Shown: positions 1 to 9,036, counted from the first letter of the stretch. The stretch: DNA of 63,947 bases from Pseudomonadota bacterium (GCA_030538085.1 JAUNUR010000011.1:1-63947), one strand, 5' to 3'. Notes: a model not told the origin generated them from the letters alone. Translations and numbers: made by a program.

Positions 1-448
1 TGCGCCACAGGCCCCAGGTGTCCTGCGTGCGCTCGCGCACCGGCTTGCCGCGCTCCAGCACGATGGGTTTGAGGCCCATCTGCGCCAGCACCAGCGCGGC
101 GAAGATGCCGCAGGGGCCGAATCCGACGACCACGGGGCGCTCGCCATCCCAGCCGGCCGGTGCGGTAACGGGTGGGCGCCACGCCATGTCCGGCGTGGAC
201 TGCACGTGCGGGTCAGTGTCGAAGCGCGCCAGCAGCGTGGTTTCGCTGCCCGCATCGGCCAGTTCGACATCGATGATGTAGACCGCCAGCAGATCGGCCT
301 TGCGCGCGTCGAAGCTGCGTTTGAACACCGTCAGCGCGGCGATGTCGGATTCAGGGATCGAGAGTCTGGCGGCCGCGGCGGCGCGCAGGGCGCTTTCAGG
401 CGCGTCGGCCTGCGCCAGCGGCAGGCGGAGTTCGGAGAGGCGGATCAT
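1..448 (-). CDS. NAD(P)/FAD-dependent oxidoreductase, N-terminal part (cut by window edge)
   Basis: Only the first 149 codons lie in the window; the gene runs off the left edge. The start ATG at 448-446 opens MIRLSELRLPLAQ. After an N-terminal region of about 100 residues comes a dinucleotide-binding motif, VVVGFGPCGIFAA (about residues 107-119), with an acidic LER at the end of the second strand (residues 131-133). This layout fits the uncharacterised FAD-dependent dehydrogenase family COG2509, whose members carry an N-terminal domain before a glutathione-reductase-like Rossmann fold. The substrate is not known for the family. It is divergent from nothing nearby and is separated from cysK by 168 bp carrying a hairpin repeat. 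Confidence 0.8.
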   Translation of the reverse strand, partial: MIRLSELRLPLAQADAPESALRAAAAARLSIPESDIAALTVFKRSFDARKADLLAVYIIDVELADAGSETTLLARFDTDPHVQSTPDMAWRPPVTAPAGWDGERPVVVGFGPCGIFAALVLAQMGLKPIVLERGKPVRERTQDTWGLWR

Positions 449-509
449 GGCTTGTGTCCATCAAGCGGATGAGGCCCGCCATGCTACAGCCATCCATACC
501 GCTTTTGAT

Positions 510-556
510 GGATGACGGAATGATTTCGCCGCTGTGCGGCGTTATGACGAAATGAC
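510..556. repeat. Hairpin repeat family D, degenerate copy
   Basis: The tract reads ATGACGGAATGATTTCGCC followed by GCTGTGCGGC and ATGACGAAATGACG. It closely resembles the segment at 13672-13720. A related hairpin (GGCGGTGCAGCCGCC) follows at about 600-614, touching the cysK stop codon. Confidence 0.5.
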
Positions 557-616
557 GTTGGTGATGCGTGAAATGCCTCGCACTCAGGGAGGGTCATGGC
601 GGTGCAGCCGCCGTCA

Positions 617-1546
<930 letters not shown>

Positions 1547-1639
1547 AGTGGGTCTCCGTGGCATCGGGGGGGTGAAGATGCATCGCATTCTGTCGCAAGC
1601 TTTCGACATGAACGGACATATGGATATGCGCGGATAACT

Positions 1640-1772
1640 CCAATTCCAGATCAAAGCTGCCATATCTCGTCATTCCGGCGAACGCCGGAATCCAGACGGC
1701 GTGTGCGGGGAAACATGGATCCCGGCCTTCGCCGGGATGACGGCTATGAACGCCTTGAGGTGGAAATGGAAT
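1640..1772. repeat. Composite inverted repeat, family B2, copy 1
   Basis: Two oppositely oriented palindromic units, GTCATTCCGGCGAACGCC (from 1675) and the segment ending CGCCGGGATGAC (to 1742), flank a spacer with GGCGTGTGCGGGGAAACATGG. The outer flanks AATTCCAGATCAAAGCTGCC and GAGGTGGAAATGGAAT recur in the copies at 15510-15642 and 60485-60640. It lies immediately upstream of rnpB. Confidence 0.75.
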
Positions 1773-1782
1773 AATCGCTCCC

Positions 1783-2103
1783 GTGAAGCCCGCCAGACCG
1801 CCGCTGGTGCAAGTCTCGAAAGAGCGCACTGGAGGAACGTCCGGACTGCACAGGGCAGCGCAGGAGCTAACGGCTCTCCACCGCGAGGTGAGGATCAGAG
1901 CAACAGAGACGAGCCGCTTAAGTGCGGGTGAAACGGGCAATCTCTGCGCGCAGCAACACCAAGTAGGCACACGTCGAGGCGGCTCGCTGAGTGTGCGGGT
2001 AGGTGGCACCGAGCCGGGTGGGCGACCCCCGGCCCAGATTGATGGCGGTCACGGCGCGGGCAACCGCGCCGCACAGAATCCGGCGTATCGGCGGACTTCA
2101 CAC
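1783..2103 (+). ncRNA. rnpB: RNase P RNA (class A)
   Basis: This is the catalytic RNA of ribonuclease P, which removes 5' leaders from pre-tRNAs. The 5' segment GTGAAGCCCGCC pairs with the 3' segment GGCGGACTTCAC to form P1. The conserved core GGAGGAACGTCCGGAC then GCACAGGGCAG (about 1830-1857) and the 3' core ACAGAATCCGGCGTATCGG (about 2072-2092) are diagnostic of bacterial class A RNase P. A run TTTTTCTT follows the 3' end and may end transcription. An AATAAT at 1770-1775, eight bases before the inferred 5' end, could be the -10 element; no convincing -35 is visible. The ends are inferred from P1 pairing and could be off by a few bases. Confidence 0.95.
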
Positions 2104-2166
2104 TTTTTCTTGATGAGCGACGAGTCTCAGGGCAACGATACCCACACGTGGTTTTGCCCCGCCGCT

Positions 2167-2240
2167 GTGGGAGCGGGCTTGCCCGCGATGGCCGCCGCAG
2201 CGGCAGGCACGGCGTTCATCGCGGCCAAGGCCGCTTCCAC
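2167..2240. repeat. Pseudomonas-type REP pair, copy 1
   Basis: Two inverted units, GTGGGAGCGGGCTTGCCCGC and the segment ending GGCCAAGGCCGCTTCCAC, are separated by about 30 bp. It lies between rnpB and the 3' end of the CPBP gene. The same unit recurs five more times in the window. Confidence 0.8.
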
Positions 2241-2278
2241 GAGCTGTGTCTGAGGCTTGTTGAGAATCACGTGCTTGG

Positions 2279-3121
2279 TCAGCCCGGCGCCTCGCCCTTG
2301 GGCAGCACCGCGCGCAGGCCGCGCGCGCACAGGTACACCCACAGCGGGCAGCCGAACACGATCAGGTAGATCAGCGGCGACACCGCCGTATCGCCGCGCC
2401 CGAACAGCAGGATGCTGCCAAAGGCGTAGCAGCTTTGCAGCGCGTGCGACACCATGACGGCGGTGAGCGAGCCGGTCCACACATAGACCAGGCCCAAGGC
2501 CAGGCCCGTGACCAGGTACGCCAGTCCCATGCGGCCCAGCAGCGCGTCGCCCAGGTGCGGTAGCGCGAAAGCGGCGGCGCTGGCCAGCAAGGCGATGGCC
2601 GTTGCCCAGCCGAGCGCCATGCGGCGTGCCAGTCCGTCGTGCACGGCGCGCAGCAGCAAGCCGCGGTACAGCAGTTCTTCGCACACCGGCGCCGCGATGA
2701 CGGCGCTGATGACGATGGCGATGTCCGCAGCCAGACCCTGGCCTAGGTTCATTTCCTCGAACAGCCGCGCGGCCTGGTTGGGGTCGTCGTGGCCCAGCGA
2801 CAGCAGCCAGAAGAAGGCGTGGGTAACGATGAAGACAGCGGCGATCAATCCCAGATCGCGGCGCGTGAGCGTGGCCGCAAGGCCCAGATCGCGCACCGTT
2901 GGCCAGCGCCGCGCGGCCAGCGCGTACAGCGCCAGGCCCAGCAGGGATCCGGCGATAAGCGGCAAGGGCGAGAGCAGCGTGAGCAGCCGCTCACTGGCTT
3001 CGCCCTCCGGCCCCAGTTGCGCTAGCACCGTGACCTGCGAGCCGGCAATCATGGCCAGCACGGCCAGCACGGCGTACCAGACTTTCCAGTGGGTGAGGTG
3101 GGCGGCGAGACGGTTGGTCAT
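2279..3121 (-). CDS. CPBP family intramembrane glutamic endopeptidase
   Basis: The protein is 280 aa and very hydrophobic, with about seven or eight membrane segments. It carries the signatures of the CPBP (Abi/CAAX-protease-like) family: EELLYRG in the middle of the chain, then FALPH, then SHALQS near the C-terminus. These supply the catalytic glutamates and histidines of type II CAAX proteases such as Rce1. In bacteria the substrates are mostly unknown. ATG 3121 (MTNRLAAHL) is taken as the start; the frame stays open eight codons further to a TTG at 3145, with no clear ribosome site at either. Confidence 0.85.
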   Translation of the reverse strand: MTNRLAAHLTHWKVWYAVLAVLAMIAGSQVTVLAQLGPEGEASERLLTLLSPLPLIAGSLLGLALYALAARRWPTVRDLGLAATLTRRDLGLIAAVFIVTHAFFWLLSLGHDDPNQAARLFEEMNLGQGLAADIAIVISAVIAAPVCEELLYRGLLLRAVHDGLARRMALGWATAIALLASAAAFALPHLGDALLGRMGLAYLVTGLALGLVYVWTGSLTAVMVSHALQSCYAFGSILLFGRGDTAVSPLIYLIVFGCPLWVYLCARGLRAVLPKGEAPG

Positions 3122-3156
3122 GGGGTGAGTCGCATTTACTTCCAAAAGGACAAAAA

Positions 3157-3232
3157 ACTTCGCAGCGCTTCAATGACAAATGGACCGTTTGTCATTTGTC
3201 ATGCGGCGCCAGCCGCGGTCATTCGTCATTGT
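3157..3232. repeat. Hairpin repeat family D, copy 2
   Basis: Contains GTCATTTGTCATGCGGCG followed by CCAGCCGCGGTCATTCGTCA, whose GCGGC/GCCGC arms fold into a hairpin, and the complement of the family flank TTGAAGCGCAGCGAAGT at its left. It lies between the M48 and CPBP genes. Confidence 0.7.
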
Positions 3233-3277
3233 TTCTAACGCAGGGTGGCGCCAAACGGCATCGCTGCCCAGCCCGCT

Positions 3278-4456
3278 TCAGCAGCCTTGCGGCGTGCCCT
3301 CGCGCAGGCGCTGGGCGCGGCCATGCGTGTCGGGGTGGGTGCTGAGCCAGTCCATGCCGCCGCCCGAGGCGGGGCGTTCGGCGGCTTTGTCGGGCGCTGT
3401 TGCTCCATGATCGCCGTCTTTGGTGGAGCCATTGTTGGCTTTCGGTGCGCGTTTGGTTGCCACCCCCCCGTCGATGCCCAGCAGCAGATCGGCCATGGGC
3501 GCGGTCGGCAGGCCGGCCTTGCGCATCATGGCGGCGGCGTAGCAGTCGGATTCGGCCTCGTGATTGCGCCGGTACGCCAGGCCGGTAAGCAGCGAGGCGC
3601 CGCTGGACACCAGCGTGGACACGTCGCCCAGCGCCAGCCCCAGCCCGATGTTGAGCACGCCCTGCTCGACCACCATGCGCGTGGTGTGGCGGTGCTGCAC
3701 GTGGCCGATTTCGTGCGCCAGCACGCCCAGCAGGGCGTGGTCGCCGGTGTTCGGGATCTGGCGCGCTTTTTCGACCATGGCGTCGGTCATCACGATGGTG
3801 CCGCCGGGCAGCGCGAAGGCGTTGGCGCCCATGCCGGAGCGGAACTCCAGCTTGAGCCGCGGGTTGTACGCGGGATAGCGCCGCAGCTCGGGGCCGATCA
3901 GCGCCACCAGTTGGTCGAATCCGGTGCGCAGCTCGGCCTGGCGCGCGGCGGGCAGCTTGCTCGGCTTGAGGTGACGGCCGTCGATTTCCTGCATGGCCTG
4001 CTCGGTCAGGCGCAGTTCCCAGGACAGCGGTACGTGGCGCGTGAGCTGGGTGGCGGCCCAGGGCGTGCCCCAGCGGTAGAAGGCCCATACACCGGCGCCG
4101 GCCAGCACCAGCACGGCCAGCAGCACGGGCAGCCGCGTCTGCATGCGCTCGGCCAGCGAGGTGCGGTGACTGACCTGGCCCAGCGCCGCCTGCCAGCCCG
4201 CCACGTCGTCGATTTGCAGGCTGCCGTGCGCGCCCAGGTCCACCGCCACGCGCGGCGGCGCGCGGCCGGTGCCCCAGCGCTCGGGCCAGCCGATTTGTTT
4301 GTGGCCCAGGTTCAGCGCCTCGCCCGCGCCATCAAGCGCGCGCAGCTGCAGCCGCGTGCCGTCGGGCCCGGCCACCAGCCGCACCCGGGCCGGGCGCGCG
4401 CGCGAACTGCGGCCGTCGAACCACTGGGCATTCAATACAGGCAAAGGTTTGTCCAT
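3278..4456 (-). CDS. M48 family metallopeptidase (membrane-anchored)
   Basis: A 392-aa zinc protease. One membrane segment lies at about residues 110-127 (LLAVLVLAGAGVWAFY), followed by an M48 domain with the zinc motif HEIGH at 248-252 and the third ligand in EAESD (E302). About 100 N-terminal residues precede the membrane segment and form a small domain I do not recognise. The start ATG 4456 (MDKPLPVLNAQWFDG) is chosen because the 26 extra codons upstream are translated from the family D repeat. Immediately upstream on the same strand is a YjgN/DUF898 protein; the two are often neighbours in proteobacteria, suggesting a shared envelope function. The C-terminal 70 residues are low complexity around a conserved STHPDT segment. 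Confidence 0.9.
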   Translation of the reverse strand: MDKPLPVLNAQWFDGRSSRARPARVRLVAGPDGTRLQLRALDGAGEALNLGHKQIGWPERWGTGRAPPRVAVDLGAHGSLQIDDVAGWQAALGQVSHRTSLAERMQTRLPVLLAVLVLAGAGVWAFYRWGTPWAATQLTRHVPLSWELRLTEQAMQEIDGRHLKPSKLPAARQAELRTGFDQLVALIGPELRRYPAYNPRLKLEFRSGMGANAFALPGGTIVMTDAMVEKARQIPNTGDHALLGVLAHEIGHVQHRHTTRMVVEQGVLNIGLGLALGDVSTLVSSGASLLTGLAYRRNHEAESDCYAAAMMRKAGLPTAPMADLLLGIDGGVATKRAPKANNGSTKDGDHGATAPDKAAERPASGGGMDWLSTHPDTHGRAQRLREGTPQGC

Positions 4457-4495
4457 GTCAGGCCTCACAGGCGCCCGCTGCGCGTGCAGCCCCAT

Positions 4496-4554
4496 GACCA
4501 ATGACCGCGGCTGGCGCCGCATGACGAATGACAAATGGTTTTTTTGTCATTGAA
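4496..4554. repeat. Hairpin repeat family D, copy 3 (left part)
   Basis: This is the left half of a family D repeat, interrupted at TTGAA (4550-4554) by the transposable element at 4555-4788. The right half, starting with a second TTGAA and continuing GCGCAGCGAAGTCATTTGTC, is at 4789-4817. The uninterrupted arrangement is seen at 52645-52680. Confidence 0.8.
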
Positions 4555-4788
4555 CCTAGAAACGGCGGTTGACCGCTCGCCATCCTTGGACAACTGGCAT
4601 GAGCACTGACTTTCGCAGCTTCGATCACATTCACCTGTTGGGTGAGCGCGCTATGCACCCGATCGCACCGCGCTGGCCGTGCCATGCGGCGTTGCTCGTC
4701 CTTGCAGGCACGAGCCTGTCGCGTCCTCGCGTCTTGCCTGGCACGCCCATCACGGCACGCTCGGGCGCATCCAACTGCCGTTTCTAGG
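4555..4788 (+). mobile_element. 234-bp miniature inverted-repeat element, copy 1
   Basis: The element begins CCTAGAAACGGCGGTTG and ends CAACTGCCGTTTCTAGG, giving 17-bp terminal inverted repeats with one mismatch. It is flanked by a perfect 5-bp direct repeat, TTGAA (4550-4554 and 4789-4793). Inside are a hairpin GCTCGT/ACGAGC around 4695-4716 and a 72-codon frame spanning the element (TTG 4569 to the TAG in the right end). No transposase is encoded, so it must be moved in trans. The CCTAGA ends and 5-bp duplication resemble the IS1380 family. Confidence 0.9.
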
Positions 4789-4854
4789 TTGAAGCGCAGC
4801 GAAGTCATTTGTCATTTCCGAAAAGCGGGTGCATCAGGAGAGGTCAGAGCTCCT

Positions 4855-6114
4855 TCACCCGATCAGGTCCAGCCCCAGCATGTCGGCCGCCGCATCACCC
4901 AGCGCGCCCTGCTGCTTCACCAGTTCGCCCACCAACTGGTCGGTGCCGCCCTTGATGTAGAGCGTGACCGAGCCGACCTTGGCCGCATATTCGCTGGCGA
5001 CGGCGAACGGGCGGTAGAACCCCAGCGTCAGCAGTGTGAGCAGCAGGTTCTTCAGGCGCAGCCACACGAAGGCGCCGGTACGCAGGCTGGTCTTGCTGCG
5101 CGCGATGTGGCTGAAGCCGACGTTGTTCCACACCAACTGGAACATGCGCGCCTCGCGGTAGGCGCGCGCCGGTAGGCTGGCGAGCACGAAAACCAGCAGC
5201 AGGCCCAGCATCAGCACGATCATCAGCAGGATGAAGCCGCCGATGTTGCCGCGTTCGCCCAAAATCATGGACAGCAGGGCGGTCGAGCCGCCCGTGACCA
5301 CCAGCAGCAGCCCCAGCGCTCCCACTATGCACAGCACGAAGAAAAGCGCCGTGGCCAGCCAGACCTTGACGAAATCCAGGTACACCGGCTTCCAGCGCCC
5401 CACTTGCCCGCCGATGCGCGTGCGCGCCACCAGCAGGCGGCGGTAGTTGTATTCCAGCCGGATCACGCACAGCAGCGTCAGTATCAGCGCCAGGCCCGCC
5501 AGCACCAGGGTCGATCCGCCCAGCCGCAGCCGGGGCGGTCCCATGGCGTCGGCTGGACTCCCAGCCACGCCAGCGGGCAGCTCGGGCGACAAAGCGGCGC
5601 CAAGAAAGATCAGTGCGATCCAGATGAAGGCGATGGCGAACACCGGCCAGCTGGCGACGTACACCTCTTTCCACCGCGCGGTGAAGGCCAGCCGGATACC
5701 ACGCCAGCGCGTGGCTCCCAGCCGGAAGCGCATGGCGCTGGCCCAGAGAAAAGGTGCCAGCACCGCGAAGCCGAACATCAGCAGGCTGGCCGCCAGATGC
5801 TGGCCGGTGTCCGCCGCGACCTTGTAGGCCAACCAGAATGCGCCAATGATCAGGAAGCCGAACACCATGCGCCGCACCTCGGCCACGAACTCCAGCGGGC
5901 TGCCCGCTACCTGCGTGTGGCCGTAGAAATACTGCGCCGTGCGCCGCCGTGCCCACGGCGTGTAGAGACCCAGCGTGACGATGGAGAGCAGCACGTTGAC
6001 GATCCAGACGCGGAAATATTCGCCCCCCGAGCCGGTGAACTCGATGCGATGCGCCTCGATGCCCGGCGGGTTGACAGGGTGGGAGCGCATCGTGTGCCGC
6101 GCCGCTGTGTTCAT
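4855..6114 (-). CDS. YjgN family inner-membrane protein (DUF898)
   Basis: A 419-aa multi-spanning membrane protein with internal duplication. The signature TLGLYTPWARRR near the N-terminus and TLGFYRPFAVASEY near the C-terminus are the paired motifs of the YjgN/DUF898 family, each following a hydrophobic segment. About eight membrane segments are visible. The family's function is unknown. ATG 6114 (MNTAARHTMRSHPVN) is chosen because the open frame further upstream has no hydrophobic or family-like content. It sits upstream of the M48 protease gene on the same strand; the 398-bp gap between them is filled by a transposable element inserted in a family D repeat. Confidence 0.85.
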   Translation of the reverse strand: MNTAARHTMRSHPVNPPGIEAHRIEFTGSGGEYFRVWIVNVLLSIVTLGLYTPWARRRTAQYFYGHTQVAGSPLEFVAEVRRMVFGFLIIGAFWLAYKVAADTGQHLAASLLMFGFAVLAPFLWASAMRFRLGATRWRGIRLAFTARWKEVYVASWPVFAIAFIWIALIFLGAALSPELPAGVAGSPADAMGPPRLRLGGSTLVLAGLALILTLLCVIRLEYNYRRLLVARTRIGGQVGRWKPVYLDFVKVWLATALFFVLCIVGALGLLLVVTGGSTALLSMILGERGNIGGFILLMIVLMLGLLLVFVLASLPARAYREARMFQLVWNNVGFSHIARSKTSLRTGAFVWLRLKNLLLTLLTLGFYRPFAVASEYAAKVGSVTLYIKGGTDQLVGELVKQQGALGDAAADMLGLDLIG

Positions 6115-6698
6115 GGGATGGCCCTCCGTCCTCGGCTGTGTACTTTCGGGGCAGTGTAGCGGTTGGCAGGGGTGTGCGTCGGTCCTGTCGGTGAAGTGCC
6201 AGAGCATGGCCTGCGGCGCCAGCATGGGCGGGGTGACGGTGAAGGCATCGGGCTACGGGCGCGTTCGTCATCACGCAGGTTGGGGCCACGCGGCAATAGC
6301 CGCCGTGCCAGCGTGGCGCGAAGTGGCCCCGGCAATTCATGTCACGCAAGGGCGGCTTCTGGGGGCGTCGCGCGGAAACATCAACACTGGCCGTTCACGT
6401 GCGCCTGGGCGTTGAAATCAGTCGATAGCCTTTTGGCACCATTTGTTGATATTAAATTAATAGCTTGTCGCCTTTGATAGAAAAGCGGATATGGCTTATT
6501 TGATGGTTGATAAAATTTTTTTGATCCCCCCCTGGCTTTTTCTTGCACCACGCATGGCCCGAATCATGGCGTCGCCGGGCAGCGTTATCGTAGGGGGATC
6601 GGCCAGAGAGGCTGTCCTCAAATTCATCGCGCCGCGCACGCGTCTCGGGTACCAGCGAGAAGACTTTGAACAGGCTCTCAGAACAAGGAGATGGCGTC
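6115..6698. other. Intergenic region, no gene recognised
   Basis: A 584-bp gap between divergent genes. The stretch 6420-6545 is markedly AT-rich and carries GATATTAAATTAATAGCTTG and a run of seven T residues, so promoters for one or both flanking genes could lie here, but no clear -35/-10 pair was found. An 84-codon frame at 6491-6745 has no family features and overlaps the DUF488 gene; it is not called. TTGAACAGGCTCTCAG near 6667 recurs at about 46753. Confidence 0.4.
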
Positions 6699-7106
6699 AT
6701 GAGCATCCGCATCGTTCGTCTGGGCACGGCGCGCGCCAAGGATGAGGGTCTGCGCATCGGCACCGTGCGGCGCCCGCCGCGCGGCGTGCCCAAGGCGCGC
6801 TTCGCCGCTGAGGACTGGTACGACGTGTGGTACCCCAACCTGTCGCCCAGCCCCGAGCACATGAAACTGGCGCTGTCGACCCACACCGAGCCCGACGCGG
6901 CCAAGGCGAAGAAGGACTGGGCACTCTTCACCCGACTGTTCCGCAAAGAGATGGCCGAGCCCGATGCCGCGCGCACGCTGGATGTGCTGGCGGCGCTGTC
7001 GCACCAGACCAATTTTTCGATCGGCTGCTACTGCGAGGACGAGGCGCGCTGCCACCGTTCGGTGCTGCGTGAGTTGCTGCAGGAGCGGGGCGCGGCGCTG
7101 GCCTGA
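6699..7106 (+). CDS. DUF488 domain-containing protein
   Basis: A 135-aa cytoplasmic protein. The start ATG 6699 (MSIRIVRLGT) follows a strong ribosome site, CAAGGAGA, and is preferred to the in-frame start at 6666. Family features are the N-terminal RLGTARA, the central DWYDVWYPNLSPS, and the C-terminal cysteine-rich CYCEDEARCHRSVL, which matches the YcxC.D....CHR pattern of DUF488. The biochemical role of DUF488 is not established. It stands alone, followed by a REP copy and a family D repeat. Confidence 0.85.
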   Translation: MSIRIVRLGTARAKDEGLRIGTVRRPPRGVPKARFAAEDWYDVWYPNLSPSPEHMKLALSTHTEPDAAKAKKDWALFTRLFRKEMAEPDAARTLDVLAALSHQTNFSIGCYCEDEARCHRSVLRELLQERGAALA

Positions 7107-7119
7107 GCGGGTTTCTTTT

Positions 7120-7147
7120 GTGGGGGCGGGCAAGCCCGCTCCTACAC
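7120..7147. repeat. Pseudomonas-type REP, single unit, copy 2
   Basis: A lone palindromic unit, GTGGGGGCGGGCAAGCCCGC then TCCTACAC, just after the DUF488 gene. GGGCGGGC and GCCCGCTC can pair as a hairpin. Confidence 0.65.
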
Positions 7148-7195
7148 AGAGAAGGCGGCGTCTGCACAGACGGCGGGGTGTCAAGAATGACCAAG

Positions 7196-7281
7196 GACAT
7201 GACGAATGACTTTGGTGCGCTTCACTGACAAAAGGGGCTTTGTCATTTGTCATGCGGCGTCAGCCGCGGTCATTTGTCATG
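7196..7281. repeat. Hairpin repeat family D, copy 4
   Basis: Reads GACATGACGAATGAC, then GTCATTTGTCATGCGGCG, then TCAGCCGCGGTCATTTGTCA. The GCGGC/GCCGC arms form the same hairpin as in the other copies. It lies in the gap between the DUF488 and engB genes. Confidence 0.7.
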
Positions 7282-7305
7282 GTGCAAGCATCCGCACGGC
7301 TCCTT

Positions 7306-7379
7306 GTGGGAGCGGCCTTGGCTGCGATGGCAGCGCATCGAAAGATGAGGTGTCCCATCGCAGGCAAGCCCGCTCCTAC
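7306..7379. repeat. Pseudomonas-type REP pair, copy 3
   Basis: Inverted pair beginning GTGGGAGCGGCCTTGGCTGC and ending GGCAAGCCCGCTCCTAC, with a spacer of about 35 bp. It lies 3' of engB. Confidence 0.75.
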
Positions 7380-7407
7380 GAAAAACGCAGCGCCTGGCGC
7401 TTTCTGG

Positions 7408-8115
7408 TCATGCCTCGGCGGGCGATTCGTCATCCGGCGCGGCATCTGCCACCAGCCGCCGCAGCCACAGCGCCGCGTCTTCCACGCCCTGGCGCTTGAG
7501 GGCGGAGAACAGCAACACCTGGCCGCCGCCGGCCTGCAGGCGGGTGATCTGCAGTGCCTTGGCTTGCTCGGTGCGGTTGAGCTTGTCGGCCTTGGTCAGC
7601 AGGATCAGGAAAGGCAGGCCGTCCTCGACGCGCGGGCGGATCACCTCAAGCAGCAGCTCGTCCAGCTCCTTCAGCCCATGGCGCGGGTCGGCCAGCATCA
7701 CCACGGCCGCGAGATTGCGGCGCGACACCAGGTAGTTGGCCATCACGCGCTGCCAGCGCTCCTTGTCGGCCAGCGGCACGGCGGCGTAGCCGTAGCCCGG
7801 CAGGTCGGCCAGCACGGCGTCGGTGGCGCCCTGGCGGCCCAGCGCGAACAGGTTGATGTGCTGCGTGCGCCCCGGCTTCTTGGAGGCAAAGGCCAGCTGC
7901 GTCTGCTGCGTCAGCGTGTTGATGGCGGTGGACTTGCCGGCGTTGGAGCGGCCAACGAAGGCGATTTCGGGCACCTCCAGCGGCGGGAGCTGGTGCAGTT
8001 GCGCGGCGGTGGTGAGAAAGCGCGCCGTGTGCAGCCAGCCCAGCGCCTCGCGGCCGGCGGCCGGTGCGGGGGCCGGCGCGGTGCGGGGGCGGGGGGAAGG
8101 CACGGTGGAGGACAT
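7408..8115 (-). CDS. engB: Ribosome biogenesis GTP-binding protein EngB/YihA/YsxC
   Basis: A 235-aa GTPase needed for large ribosomal subunit assembly. The G motifs are visible in order: G1 GRSNAGKST, G3 DLPGYG, G4 TKAD and G5 SALK. ATG 8115 (MSSTVPSPRPRTAP) is chosen; the proline/alanine-rich first 25 residues are longer than in many homologues, and the family core starts at about residue 30 (LHTARFLTTAAQL). It is divergent from the cytochrome c4 gene, the classical betaproteobacterial arrangement, so the 115-bp gap must hold both promoters. Confidence 0.95.
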   Translation of the reverse strand: MSSTVPSPRPRTAPAPAPAAGREALGWLHTARFLTTAAQLHQLPPLEVPEIAFVGRSNAGKSTAINTLTQQTQLAFASKKPGRTQHINLFALGRQGATDAVLADLPGYGYAAVPLADKERWQRVMANYLVSRRNLAAVVMLADPRHGLKELDELLLEVIRPRVEDGLPFLILLTKADKLNRTEQAKALQITRLQAGGGQVLLFSALKRQGVEDAALWLRRLVADAAPDDESPAEA

Positions 8116-8152
8116 CGGGGAAGGCGGGTTGCCGCGGGCGGTGGGCAAGGCA

Positions 8153-8182
8153 TTGGGTGAAGATGAGCAGACATTGTAGAAT
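8153..8182 (+). promoter_or_regulatory. Putative sigma-70 promoter for the cytochrome c4 gene
   Basis: A -35-like TTGGGT (8153-8158) and a -10-like TAGAAT (8177-8182) are spaced by 18 bp, 48 bp upstream of the cytochrome start codon in the engB-cytochrome gap. This is a by-eye assignment with a weak -35. Confidence 0.4.
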
Positions 8183-8230
8183 CGCGGGGTTTTTCCGCGT
8201 CCCACGACCCTTTTTTCAAGAAGACGTCCC

Positions 8231-8848
8231 ATGAAGTCGCTTGCCGCCCTCCTGACCGCATCGCTGCTCGCAGCTTCCGCCCACGCCGCCGACGCGCCCG
8301 CCGCGCCGCAGATTGATCTCGCCAAGGGCGCCGCCACCTACGGTACCGTGTGCGTGGCCTGTCATGCCGCCGACGGCAACTCCACCGTGCCCCTGCAGCC
8401 CAACTTGGCCCAGCAGCACCCTGAATACCTGTTCAAGCAGTTGGTGGAGCTCAAGAGCGGCGTCCGGCAAGACCCCATCATGGTGGGTTTCGCCACCATG
8501 CTGAGCGAGGAAGACGCGCGCAACATCTCCTACTGGCTGGCATCGCAAAAGGCCAAGCCCGGCGTTGCCAAGGAAAAAGACTTGGTGATGGTGGGCGAGC
8601 GCATCTACCGCGGCGGCATTCCTGATCGCCAGATTCCGGCCTGCGCCGGCTGCCACAGCCCCAACGGCGCCGGCATGCCGTCGCAGTATCCGCGCCTGTC
8701 TGGCCAGCACGCCGAGTACACCGTCAAGCAGATGGTGGCCTTCCGCGACGGCACGCGCGCCAACAACGCCATGATGACGGGCGTGGCGGCCAAGATGAAC
8801 GACCGCGAGATCAAGGCCGTGTCCGACTACATCGCCGGTCTGCGCTGA
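8231..8848 (+). CDS. Cytochrome c4 (di-haem)
   Basis: A 205-aa periplasmic electron carrier. A signal peptide (MKSLAALLTASLLAASAHA) ends at about residue 19. Two haem-binding CXXCH motifs, CVACH (41-45) and CAGCH (138-142), mark two homologous cytochrome c domains. Candidate distal methionines are in the MVGFATM and MMTGVAAKM segments. This is the two-domain cytochrome c4 form. It is divergent from engB and followed by the ResB/CcsA haem-attachment genes, for which it is a likely client. A hairpin terminator follows at 8876-8906. Confidence 0.92.
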   Translation: MKSLAALLTASLLAASAHAADAPAAPQIDLAKGAATYGTVCVACHAADGNSTVPLQPNLAQQHPEYLFKQLVELKSGVRQDPIMVGFATMLSEEDARNISYWLASQKAKPGVAKEKDLVMVGERIYRGGIPDRQIPACAGCHSPNGAGMPSQYPRLSGQHAEYTVKQMVAFRDGTRANNAMMTGVAAKMNDREIKAVSDYIAGLR

Positions 8849-8875
8849 GCGCGGGGCCGGGCATCATTTCTCGCC

Positions 8876-8906
8876 AAGCCGCGTCCGGTCCACCGGCGCG
8901 GCTTTT
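8876..8906 (+). terminator. Intrinsic terminator after the cytochrome c4 gene
   Basis: AAGCCGCG (8876-8883) pairs with CGCGGCTT (8897-8904), with an internal CCGG/CCGG extension, followed by TTTTG. It lies 28 bp after the stop codon. Confidence 0.75.
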
Positions 8907-9036
8907 GTTTGCTCAGGTGTCATCACGTGATCCAGGTCAAGAATCCGCGTCACCGATTGAACCTCTGGCGCCCTGAGCTTCTCCAACCACAAGCGGCGTG
9001 CTCCGCGCCTGGCTTTACCCACATTTGTGATCGCGC

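Noticed and set aside
4457-4534. N-terminal extension of the M48 protease
   Set aside because: The added peptide (FVMRRQPRSLVMG) is the translation of family D repeats and also occurs in other intergenic frames.
6491-6745. An 84-codon plus-strand frame before the DUF488 gene
   Set aside because: It overlaps the DUF488 start and lacks family features; the AT-rich beginning looks like promoter DNA.
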